From: Bacilli bacterium | Lineage (GTDB): Bacteria > Bacillota_I > Bacilli_A > RF39 > UBA660 | Direction of reading: 5' to 3' | Length of the DNA: 9,525 bases | Assembly: GCA_017470045.1 (NCBI GenBank) | Contig: JAFUFG010000119.1 | Location: 1 to 9,525, forward strand | Position numbers and translations under genes: made by a program | Notes under the pieces: generated by a model | Database searches by the model: none | Seen by the model: only the letters and a program-made list of their open reading frames with translations | What the model was told of the DNA's origin: nothing | Shown here: piece after piece, positions 1-7,910 of the stretch | Layout: every line of letters begins with the position of its first letter | Position numbering within the stretch: the stretch's first letter is position 1

Positions 1-29
1 ATGAAATTTTCTTCAAAATTGTAGATATG

Positions 30-64
30 TTGACGAATCTATGATATTATTATAGTTGTATAAT
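30..64 (+). promoter_or_regulatory. Candidate sigma-A-type promoter of the operon
   Basis: A TTGACG hexamer (30-35, five of six matches to the -35 consensus) and a perfect TATAAT (59-64) lie upstream of the first gene. Their 23-base spacing is too long for a standard promoter. TATAGT at 51-56 gives a 15-base spacer with the same -35, which is slightly short. The true -10 therefore cannot be settled by eye. No other promoter-like pair stands out before any later gene, and gaps between genes are at most 21 bases, so this may drive the whole series. Confidence 0.45.
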
Positions 65-65
65 A
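48..65. repeat. Short AT-rich inverted repeat over the promoter
   Basis: TATTATA (48-54) and TATAATA (59-65) are perfect 7-base inverted arms around a GTTG spacer, and the right arm contains the TATAAT hexamer. It could be an operator. In DNA this AT-rich, a palindrome containing a -10 box can also arise by chance. Confidence 0.25.
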
Positions 66-98
66 GTAGGGTTAGTAGAAGATGGGATTGGTGAATGT

Positions 99-3000
99 AT
101 GAAGAAGAAAATAATTTTTATCTTTGTTTCTGTCCTTTTAATGATAGGTGTTACAGTCTATATGGCTATTAATTTACAGAAGGATTCTGTAAAAACATTT
201 ACGAAAGGTGGATACATATTAAATACGGAGAGCGCTGATAAAGATGATAAAAATGCCTCTGCGGTAAAATATTATTTTAGTGCTAACACAGCTTATAAGA
301 ATAGTTTGAATAATACAATTGAGTTTAAGGATACGAATGGTGATAAAGTTAAAGTTCCTGAAGCTTCATTTGTACACTATGAAGATGATTCAATTAGTCT
401 TTTGAAGAAAGGTGTAATTTTAAATACAAAGGACGTTACAAGTGAAGTTCCTATTTATTACAACTTATTTGAAGGTACTACATTGGAATCTAGTGGTGGT
501 TCTTATCAAGTGGATAATCTTGGAAAGACACTTAAGTTTGATGAATTTGTTGTAAGAGTTTCTGATAATAAATACTTAATTGTTTCTAATGATTTGAAAT
601 TGAGACTAGATGGTAAGACTACTACTGATATTAAATCAAATTATGTTGAAGTAAGTGTTATTGAAGAAGGAATTATTAAAATTGAGAATCAAGATTCTTC
701 TTATCAAACAGTTGCAACTAATGCTTCTATTATGATGGGACCTGATTTAAGACTTAATCTTGATAATGGATACTTCTTCTATAAAGATGAAGCAACTATC
801 AATTTGAATTCTATGATTATTGATAGTGACGATAATGTAGATATTACTCCAATTGAGGATATTGTTCCAGATGAGATTGAAGATGAAACAAATGCAGAAA
901 CTGGTCAAAATCCTGATGATCCTAATGTTCGTGTTGTAGAAGAAGAGGCTGCTTCTGAAGAGGGAGAAGTTGGAATTGTTAATATCGAACAAGAAGTTGT
1001 TGAAAACGAATTAAGACTTCCAACTGCTGCTTTAGGTGATGTTGATATTACTGCAAATCGTTTTTCTGGATCTATTACAATTAATGACCCAGATGGTGTT
1101 ATAACAGGAAAAACTTATACTACAGTAGTTGAAAATAGTAATAGCCGTGTAGTATTTGATAAAGAAACAGATGCTGGTGTATATAATATTGATGTATATG
1201 CTGAGTTACTTACTCCAGAAACTAGTTATTCATTAACTACAACGGTACATTATGTTAAAAATGAAATTGAATATACGATGGATGTTATCCAACAATTATT
1301 TGTAACAAGTTCTATTGGTATTAGTTTAGAGAAGGATTATTATACATCTTCTGAATTAGCATTTATTTGTAAGATTGATAATTTCTCTAAAGTTAAGAGT
1401 GCGGATGTTAAATTATTAAGTTCTTCTGGTGAAGTGCTAAAAGAAAAAGCAGTTACTGCAGAAGAAGCAAAAAATGATGATGGATATCGAGTAATCTTCT
1501 CAGAATTACAATCTAATACAAAATACTCTGTAATTGTAGAAAATATCTTATATGAAGATGATATTATCAGTAGTGAGTATTCTATTGAGAAGAGTGCAAA
1601 GACATTAAAAACAAGACCAAGTATGGGAACTCCTGCTTTTACGATGGATAAAAAGAGTGGAGCATTTAGTTTAAAACTTAATAATATGATTGATGCCAAT
1701 AGTGGCGTTGATAGTTATGTTTATGAAGTTTATGATGCTCGTACTGTTTCTGATGGTGGACAACCTTTAATGGTTATTGAAAAGAGTAACTTATCAAGTG
1801 TTAATCTTGCGATTGATGATTCTTTAATTAAACGTGGTATTCCATATACTTATAAAGTTAAAGCTGTATTCTATGATAATGAAAAATATATCGAATACAC
1901 AACTGGATTTAGTAATAACATGCAAATGGATGGTGTTGAGTCACCAACCATTACATGGGAGACTAATGAAGATGCTGGTGGTATTACTTTTGAAAGTATC
2001 CATGGATTTATTACTATTACCGATGCTGCTGGTACAATTGATTATGATAAACCAATGACAATTGTTTATACAAACTCTATTGGTACTTCTAAATCTTATA
2101 CCGTAACTTCTGGTAACTCTATTATTCCTTTTGATCAAAATAACTTAAGAGCAAATGAAACTTATACTATTTCTGTTTATGCATCTGTTAACTTAATGGA
2201 TGATAATGGAGCAGTTGATTCTTACCATGTAGGTAGTGTTATTTTAAAAACTAAATCTACTAGGGCTCTTGATGTTTTCTATAATGTTAATACTGATGTT
2301 GTTACTGAAGCATTCCGAGTTTACTGTAAATTATTAAATGTAACTGGTGCGGATAATACTTTGGAAGCAAATACTTTAAGTGAATTAACTTTCGTATTAT
2401 ATGAAGGTCCTTCTACTAGTGGTACAGTTGTTAAGACGGTTCGTAAAGTTGACCGTGATGTTCGTGAATATGTATCTACTTTGAAAGAAGATTATTATGA
2501 TAATGGTTTTTATTTAAATGCTGATTTCTTTGGATTAAGAAGTTCTGATTTAAATGCTGAAAATTATACAATCGCTGTTCAAGGTGCAAAAGATTATACG
2601 GATTTCCAAAATGAAATTCCGTTAACAAATCAAACGGTTACTGTTTCTGTTAATGGTTTCGTTCCAGACCCTGATGAAGATAAGACTTGGTTCTCTAATA
2701 CTCTTATCCGTAATAAAGATGCCGGAACTTATGATCATTATGATGCTAATCTTGGTGCTGAAACAATCGTTGGTATTAAAGTTGTTCCTAACTTTGATAA
2801 TACGAAGAAATATGGTAAGTATTTAATTATCCATGTATGGGATGTTACTGGTGAGTGGTATGAGGTTACTGCTCAAAAGAAAACTGTTAACTTTAAAGCA
2901 GATGGTTCTTTAGAGCCTGTCTATTTTTGGTTTGATTATGGTACTCCTTCTTCTATTGATGATTCAACTTCAGCAATCTTACGAAGAGGACATGCTTACA

Positions 3001-5423
3001 TGTTTAGTTTTACTGGAAAACTGGATTTAAATAATGATGGAATAGCAGAAACTGACTATCCTGCTACTCAATCTAAGATGTTGAAATCTGATTTCCATTA
3101 TATAGAGAAGCAAAAACCAACTTTATATGTTTACCCATCTTCTAGTACATCTACTAGTGTGGAAGTAGGGTACTCATTAAAAGATTTTGATAAATGTTTA
3201 TATTCTGATTATTTAACAGCTAATATATATAATGATGCTGGAACCGTTCTTAAGACAAGTTCTAAAGCAATTGAAATAACTGATAGTAGACCTGATAATA
3301 CTACATTTAAGAAAGTTAACTTTACTGGTCTAGAACCTGGTCTTCTAAAAATAAGCGCAGCAATTGCTCCATTAAAGAATGATCACTATTCTTCAGAAGT
3401 ATATACAAATCAATATTTTGAACAAGAATATACATTACCAACTATTAATTATAGTTTGATGGTTGATGTTAACCGTATTTTGATTTCTATTAATAATTAT
3501 GATAACTTACAAGAAGCTATTAAACATATTGTTGCATTAAAGCTAAACTTTACTTGTGAAGGTCAATCTATTGTTAAAGACTTTGTTAAACTTAATGGTG
3601 ATAATGCTGTTGTTGATATGTATGATTTGGGTAGATTTATTAACAAAGATATTACTTTAAGCGTTCAAGCTTATTACGATACTGACTTAATTGGTTGGGA
3701 TCAAGATAATGACTATTTTGCATTACAAGCAGTTAAAGATGTTTATGGTGGTGGAGAATACTTCACTTTAAACTCTGAAAGTACTTTAGTTGAAAGTGAT
3801 ATTGCAAATGGTTCTGCATTTACAAGAACTGTAAATACTTCTTATCGTGCTTATTACTTACAACAACAAAGCAATAGTATTACGGAAGGTCCTACATTCA
3901 TGTTTAGTGGATATCCTTCTAAAGGTGGAATTCGTGCAAATGGTACTTATTTCAACTTAAAGAAAATTGCAGTTAAGAATTTAAACTCTACAAGTGCTGT
4001 ATTTAGCTTTAGTCAAATCATTCCTGGTATTAACTTAGAGAATGAAGATGGTGTTTTACAAATTGCACCTGCTATTCAAACAGTAAAATTTGATGCAAGT
4101 GTTTACGGATTCGGTTCTTCTACTATTCGTGATAGTAAGATTTATGTTCAAGTATCTAAAACAGATGATACTGGTTCTTATCTAGAACGTGATGGTGAAC
4201 CACGTGAGTTTACTATTGATCAAATCAATGATGAAGTCTGTGAAATTGATGGTTTAGTGCCAAAGCAAAATTATGCTTTAGAGTTCTATGCTTATATTGA
4301 TGATGGTCATGGTGGATGGGATTATAAGAAATTATATGACTTATCTGATAACTCTGACCAAAGAATTTATTACTTTAAGACCTTAACTGGTATTAATATT
4401 GATAATATTCGTTTCTATTATTATGCTGTTTCTTATGATAATAAGAAAATACGTATTACTTATGACGTAGATCGAATTATGGGTTATGATCGTATCGAAT
4501 ATAAAATCTATAAACAAATAACAAATGAGATTACTGGTTTACCTGATTGGGAATTAGTAGATGTTGAGATTCCAGATGATGTTGGATTCCGTACAAGTAT
4601 GACGAAGTATATCGCATGTAATCCTGGTAGTGTCTTTGAATTTGGTTCTGTTTATAAAATAACGATTACTCCATATGTTGATTTAACAATTGGTGGAGAA
4701 GAAGTTCATATCCCATTGGATCAAGATAATGGTGAGTTACGTTTTAACTTACGTTCTCTACATGCTCCATTAGTTGGTGTTACTTCATCTGTTGGTGCAA
4801 GTTCTTCTGAAAATGGTGCAATGCTAGAGTTTAAGGTTAATATTTACGATACCGATAAAGTTATTGTTGGTGGTAAGTATTCTATCTATATTGATGATGC
4901 AGAAGGAAATGATGTTACCCCAGCTGAATATGCAACACAAACTTACGCTATTTCTACTACAAATCGTTCCTTTGTTGTTGATAACTTAGTTGAAGGAACA
5001 ACATATTTCTTCCACGTAGTATATCAAAGAGATATCTATAATAAAGGTCCTGATTATTATCAAGATATTAATTATCGTTATAAGGCTAATGCCTTAAATA
5101 ATGAAGCAGTTACTGTTGGATCTATTTCTGCTACGGCAAACTCAGTATCTAACAACCAAATCGATTTGAACTTTAGTTATTCTCAAAATATTACTCAGAT
5201 CGATAACTTACGTTATTCAATTTACAACTCTTTAAATGGTACATCATTTGATAACGATATTGAATTTACATTAAATCGTAAGACAATTAGTGGTACTACA
5301 ATTTACTCTATAACATTGCCAGAGTACTTAAGTAGTGCAGGTATTTATTACTTACAATTACAATTCATCTCTGAAGATGAAGTTATTGAAGAACAAACTG
5401 TTGAATACAGTTACTTCGGATAG
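99..5423 (+). CDS. Giant membrane-anchored surface protein with tandem Fn3-like domains
   Basis: This 1774-residue protein starts with three lysines and one hydrophobic segment (about residues 4-25). There is no lipobox cysteine, LPXTG motif or second membrane helix, so it is most likely a signal-anchored protein with its bulk outside the cell. Residues 30-240 form a beta-rich domain shared with the next gene, and 241-308 are an acidic linker. The rest looks like a string of about twelve Fn3-like beta-sandwich domains. The evidence is a recurring F-strand 'tyrosine corner': LTPETSYSL (371), LQSNTKYSV (470), LRANETYTI (683), LVPKQNYAL (1386), LVEGTTYFF (1630), with weaker copies between, mostly 100-140 residues apart. 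The copies are strongly diverged. It ends in SYFG. No catalytic motif was seen; an adhesin, stalk or load-bearing filament role is inference. The ATG at 99 is the only sensible start, since no in-frame ATG, GTG or TTG lies just upstream, but its ribosome site is weak. Its position at the head of an F-type ATPase cluster is unusual. The domain call is by eye; other Ig-like folds are possible. Confidence 0.85.
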   Translation: MKKKIIFIFVSVLLMIGVTVYMAINLQKDSVKTFTKGGYILNTESADKDDKNASAVKYYFSANTAYKNSLNNTIEFKDTNGDKVKVPEASFVHYEDDSISLLKKGVILNTKDVTSEVPIYYNLFEGTTLESSGGSYQVDNLGKTLKFDEFVVRVSDNKYLIVSNDLKLRLDGKTTTDIKSNYVEVSVIEEGIIKIENQDSSYQTVATNASIMMGPDLRLNLDNGYFFYKDEATINLNSMIIDSDDNVDITPIEDIVPDEIEDETNAETGQNPDDPNVRVVEEEAASEEGEVGIVNIEQEVVENELRLPTAALGDVDITANRFSGSITINDPDGVITGKTYTTVVENSNSRVVFDKETDAGVYNIDVYAELLTPETSYSLTTTVHYVKNEIEYTMDVIQQLFVTSSIGISLEKDYYTSSELAFICKIDNFSKVKSADVKLLSSSGEVLKEKAVTAEEAKNDDGYRVIFSELQSNTKYSVIVENILYEDDIISSEYSIEKSAKTLKTRPSMGTPAFTMDKKSGAFSLKLNNMIDANSGVDSYVYEVYDARTVSDGGQPLMVIEKSNLSSVNLAIDDSLIKRGIPYTYKVKAVFYDNEKYIEYTTGFSNNMQMDGVESPTITWETNEDAGGITFESIHGFITITDAAGTIDYDKPMTIVYTNSIGTSKSYTVTSGNSIIPFDQNNLRANETYTISVYASVNLMDDNGAVDSYHVGSVILKTKSTRALDVFYNVNTDVVTEAFRVYCKLLNVTGADNTLEANTLSELTFVLYEGPSTSGTVVKTVRKVDRDVREYVSTLKEDYYDNGFYLNADFFGLRSSDLNAENYTIAVQGAKDYTDFQNEIPLTNQTVTVSVNGFVPDPDEDKTWFSNTLIRNKDAGTYDHYDANLGAETIVGIKVVPNFDNTKKYGKYLIIHVWDVTGEWYEVTAQKKTVNFKADGSLEPVYFWFDYGTPSSIDDSTSAILRRGHAYMFSFTGKLDLNNDGIAETDYPATQSKMLKSDFHYIEKQKPTLYVYPSSSTSTSVEVGYSLKDFDKCLYSDYLTANIYNDAGTVLKTSSKAIEITDSRPDNTTFKKVNFTGLEPGLLKISAAIAPLKNDHYSSEVYTNQYFEQEYTLPTINYSLMVDVNRILISINNYDNLQEAIKHIVALKLNFTCEGQSIVKDFVKLNGDNAVVDMYDLGRFINKDITLSVQAYYDTDLIGWDQDNDYFALQAVKDVYGGGEYFTLNSESTLVESDIANGSAFTRTVNTSYRAYYLQQQSNSITEGPTFMFSGYPSKGGIRANGTYFNLKKIAVKNLNSTSAVFSFSQIIPGINLENEDGVLQIAPAIQTVKFDASVYGFGSSTIRDSKIYVQVSKTDDTGSYLERDGEPREFTIDQINDEVCEIDGLVPKQNYALEFYAYIDDGHGGWDYKKLYDLSDNSDQRIYYFKTLTGINIDNIRFYYYAVSYDNKKIRITYDVDRIMGYDRIEYKIYKQITNEITGLPDWELVDVEIPDDVGFRTSMTKYIACNPGSVFEFGSVYKITITPYVDLTIGGEEVHIPLDQDNGELRFNLRSLHAPLVGVTSSVGASSSENGAMLEFKVNIYDTDKVIVGGKYSIYIDDAEGNDVTPAEYATQTYAISTTNRSFVVDNLVEGTTYFFHVVYQRDIYNKGPDYYQDINYRYKANALNNEAVTVGSISATANSVSNNQIDLNFSYSQNITQIDNLRYSIYNSLNGTSFDNDIEFTLNRKTISGTTIYSITLPEYLSSAGIYYLQLQFISEDEVIEEQTVEYSYFG
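819..1022 (+). other. Acidic linker within the giant surface protein
   Basis: Residues 241-308 are dominated by Asp and Glu with few hydrophobics, then give way to the first Fn3-like domain (from about residue 310). The composition suggests an extended flexible spacer between the membrane-proximal domain and the domain array. The paralogous gene downstream has a differently composed low-complexity linker at the same architectural point. Confidence 0.65.
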
Positions 5424-5427
5424 TTTG

Positions 5428-5438
5428 AAAGGAAGAGG
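5428..5438 (+). promoter_or_regulatory. Ribosome binding site for the second surface-protein gene
   Basis: AAAGGAAGAGG lies five bases before the ATG at 5444, inside the 20-base gap after the TAG of the giant gene. It is a purine-rich, imperfect Shine-Dalgarno sequence and supports the 5444 start. Confidence 0.6.
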
Positions 5439-5899
5439 ATAATATGAAAAGAAAATTAGGAAAGAAGAATATAAGATTATTTGTATTATTCTCTTTTCTT
5501 GTATTAGGTGTAGTCGGAATATTTGGATATGGCATTTATACTGCCATGTCCTACGACCACACTATATATAAGATTGCATCTGGAAGTTTTACTTATGATG
5601 CAGATAATAGTTATGTAAATCTTGACTCAGAAGGTGAGTTATCTCAAAAGTGGGATAAAAAATATTACCTTTCCGTTAAAGAAAAAAATAAGTCAAAAAC
5701 GATCGACTTAGGAAATGATGTTGTTATCTATCATGATAACGATATGAATTTAAAACTATACGGTACAAATTATCGTATTGCTACAAATGGTGATGTTGTA
5801 TTTAGCGACTCTGAATTAGAGGTTCCAAGAAATGCTTCACCATCTATCTTTAAATTACAAGATAGACGCTACTTAGTAGTAGGAAAAGAAATCTATACA

Positions 5900-5902
5900 T
5901 AA
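5900..5902 (+). other. In-frame TAA interrupting the second surface protein
   Basis: The codons read ACA TAA AAG. The frame before and after is identical, so no indel is needed and one substitution (for example in CAA, GAA or AAA) would create the stop. TAA ends two other genes here (6877, 7144), so codon reassignment is unlikely. Confidence 0.85.
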
Positions 5903-6115
5903 AAGAAAAGTATCGATACAAAAGGATACTTAATCGTAGAAATTGATAAAAGTGGTAATGCATTACTACTAAATAATGAATTAAATGTTAAAACATTAAG
6001 TACTATAACTTTAAAAACATCAGGATTTGATTTTGATGTTGCAAATGAAAAATTAATTTTAAATAATAAAAAGACTATTGACTTGAAGAAAGTTAGTGGT
6101 AGTAGTAACCAATAT

Positions 6116-6283
6116 GTAGAACCTGTTAAGGAAACTAATATTGATGAAAAAGATAAAAATAATAACAATGCAAATAACAACAATGGAGGAGGAAGCACTA
6201 GTACTAATTTAGGTGCTGCTAGTGGGGCAAATGGTTCTGCTGGAAGTAATATTATTAACAATACATCTGTTAATGATGCTGTT
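6116..6283 (+). other. Asn/Gly/Ser-rich low-complexity linker
   Basis: The frame encodes a short charged stretch, then runs of Asn, then Gly/Ser/Ala-rich sequence, between the N-terminal domain and the first Fn3-like domain of the interrupted protein. AAT/AAC triplets dominate 6157-6185. It occupies the same place as the acidic linker in the giant paralogue, suggesting a flexible tether. Confidence 0.65.
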
Positions 6284-6883
6284 AAATTAAATATTGTTAA
6301 GTCTGCATTTATTTCTAGTGTAGCTGCTTATACTTCTTATATTGATGTTTACTATAATGTAAGTGACCCTAAAAATGAATATATTTCAGTATTCTTAGAT
6401 GTTAAGGGTACGGATGGTTATGAAGATCGTATTATTTTAAATAAAGATTTGACTCGTAATCGTATTCGTAAATTAACTCCTAATACAGAATATTCTATTT
6501 GTTTTGGGTATACTTATTCTAGTACTGGTAACAATGATATCTTATTAGAGGATACATCAAATTCTTTTGTTATTCGTACTAGTAAAAATCAAACAAGATT
6601 AGATATTACTAGAATTAGTGGTAATCGTATTTATTATAATGTTAAATTCGATCCATCTTATGCTTTTGAATATGCAACTGTAGTTGTATATTCTGATAAT
6701 ATCAGTATTGCCAGAGGTGCTATTGATGTAGCTGCAGCAGTTAAATCTTATGGATATGATGGATATGTTGATTGTGATTCTGACTTCGGATATGAAATCG
6801 TAGTTAAGCTAGAAGAGTGTAAATATGATGGAGATCCAGTTGAAGTTGATATAAAATCAAAATTTATTAATGGGTAAGAATAA

Positions 6884-7144
<261 letters not shown>

Positions 7145-7147
7145 TTT

Positions 7148-7897
7148 ATGGAACCATTAATCATTGGTGTTCTATTAGTATTTGTTGCTTTATTAATCTT
7201 AGTAATGTTTCTTTTCTTAAAAAAGACTGTTGCTAAGATTAATCAACAGTCTAAAGATTACTTTGTTGATAAATTACAAGCATATGATAATTTAATTAAG
7301 GAAAGAGAAGAAAAGTTACAAGGATTAAATAAAGATATAGAAGAAAAACAAAAAGAGTTAGAAGCAGAAGTTCAACGACCTGAGGTTAATAGTAAGGTAT
7401 ATTTATATGATATGAAGAATATTGATTTCCAAGATGAGAAGATATTCACGAAAATGAAGGAAGTTGACCAACGCTTTAATATTGATACTGTAAAATTAAT
7501 TAAAAGATTTCTAAAAGAACACTTCCAAGACGATACTGTTTTGGAGTATAATAAATATATGAGGGTAAGGGATTTGTTTGACCAAAAAATGATTTTTAGA
7601 CTTATCTCTTTAAGACCTAGTGAACAAGAAAAAGAAGTAAAAGAATTATTAAGGGATTTGGCTTATTTAGTGGATGACTTTAAAAAGAAGAATAAAAAGT
7701 TTGAAGTAAAAAGATTCATTTCTTATTTTGATGACATCATTAGTAAGGTAGATCCGTATGTTTATGTATATGTAGGTACGAAGGATGAAAACTATGATTC
7801 TATTGATAAATTTATTCGTACAAAGATTGATAAGAATATTTATCGAGGTGTATCTATCGTATATAAAAGCAAACTATATGACTACAGTTTAAAATAG
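7148..7897 (+). CDS. Membrane-anchored coiled-coil stator protein, probable b-delta fusion
   Basis: The 249-residue product has one N-terminal membrane helix (about 4-24), a highly charged probable coiled coil (about 27-78), an alpha-helical middle (about 95-200) and a short alpha/beta end. The first half looks like F-type subunit b, the peripheral stalk. The end, IYRGVSIVYKSKLYDYSLK (231-249), resembles the C-terminal signature of subunit delta (GG-hydrophobic-gly-D-x-S, as in E. coli delta's IIRAGDMVIDGSVRG), after a plausible beta-alpha segment from 203. The middle could match delta's helical N-domain. Its place between c-like and alpha-like genes is where atpF and atpH normally sit, and one gene fills both slots. 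Fused b-delta proteins are known in mycobacteria. The start lies 3 bases after the TAA of the c-like gene with no Shine-Dalgarno sequence, so translation is probably coupled. The b-like half is well supported by context; the delta half is a weak sequence match. Confidence 0.7.
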   Translation: MEPLIIGVLLVFVALLILVMFLFLKKTVAKINQQSKDYFVDKLQAYDNLIKEREEKLQGLNKDIEEKQKELEAEVQRPEVNSKVYLYDMKNIDFQDEKIFTKMKEVDQRFNIDTVKLIKRFLKEHFQDDTVLEYNKYMRVRDLFDQKMIFRLISLRPSEQEKEVKELLRDLAYLVDDFKKKNKKFEVKRFISYFDDIISKVDPYVYVYVGTKDENYDSIDKFIRTKIDKNIYRGVSIVYKSKLYDYSLK

Positions 7898-7903
7898 GAG
7901 GTG
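7896..7903 (+). promoter_or_regulatory. Strong ribosome binding site for the alpha-like gene
   Basis: AGGAGGTG overlaps the TAG (7895-7897) of the preceding gene and ends seven bases before the ATG at 7911. It fixes this start and shows tight packing of the two genes. Confidence 0.8.
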
Positions 7904-7910
7904 AAAACTC

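Larger units (their letters stand above)
5444..6877 (+). pseudogene. Second Fn3-like surface protein, split by an in-frame TAA
   Basis: One reading frame runs from the ATG at 5444 to the TAA at 6877, broken only by TAA at codon 153 (5900-5902). Ignoring that stop, it encodes about 476 residues: a Lys/Arg-rich start, one hydrophobic anchor (about 12-33), a beta-rich domain to about 224, an Asn/Gly/Ser linker (about 225-280) and two Fn3-like domains (LTPNTEYSI at 344). The N-domain matches the upstream giant protein: RRYLVV against NKYLIV, and a shared pattern ending at TIDLKKV against TINLNSM. The stop falls inside this shared domain, not at a boundary. No credible restart follows; the first possible in-frame start is a TTG at 6083 with no ribosome site, reading as Leu in the intact frame. 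The 324 codons after the stop carry no further lesion and keep the same codon style. This suggests a recent nonsense mutation, a sequence error or readthrough. If not translated whole, only a 152-residue anchored fragment is made. Function unknown; probably a surface partner of the giant protein. Confidence 0.75.

Noticed and set aside
99..190. Lipoprotein signal on the giant protein
   Set aside because: No cysteine follows the hydrophobic segment, so a lipobox is not supported.
747..2138. Minus-strand ORFs (747-992, 1340-1699, 1941-2138) and the + frame ORF 1834-2058 within the giant gene
   Set aside because: All lie inside a clearly coding 1774-codon frame, show no recognisable domain and look like shadows.
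5900..5902. TAA reassigned to a sense codon
   Set aside because: TAA ends the genes at 6877 and 7144 where spacing and ribosome sites of the next genes fit, and no other in-frame TAA occurs in the long genes.
6185..6192. GGAGGAGG inside the second surface gene as an internal ribosome site
   Set aside because: No start codon lies at a suitable distance in the reading frame; the sequence simply encodes glycines of the linker.
5893..6261. Minus-strand ORF with a Leu/Pro-rich hydrophobic product
   Set aside because: It is antisense to the Asn/Gly linker and N-domain of the interrupted gene; its composition is what the reverse complement of that sequence gives, and it has no ribosome site.
6083..6877. 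A separate 264-residue gene starting at TTG 6083
   Set aside because: It is the in-frame continuation of the gene starting at 5444. The TTG has no ribosome site and falls mid-domain, and coding-like sequence fills 5903-6082 in the same frame.
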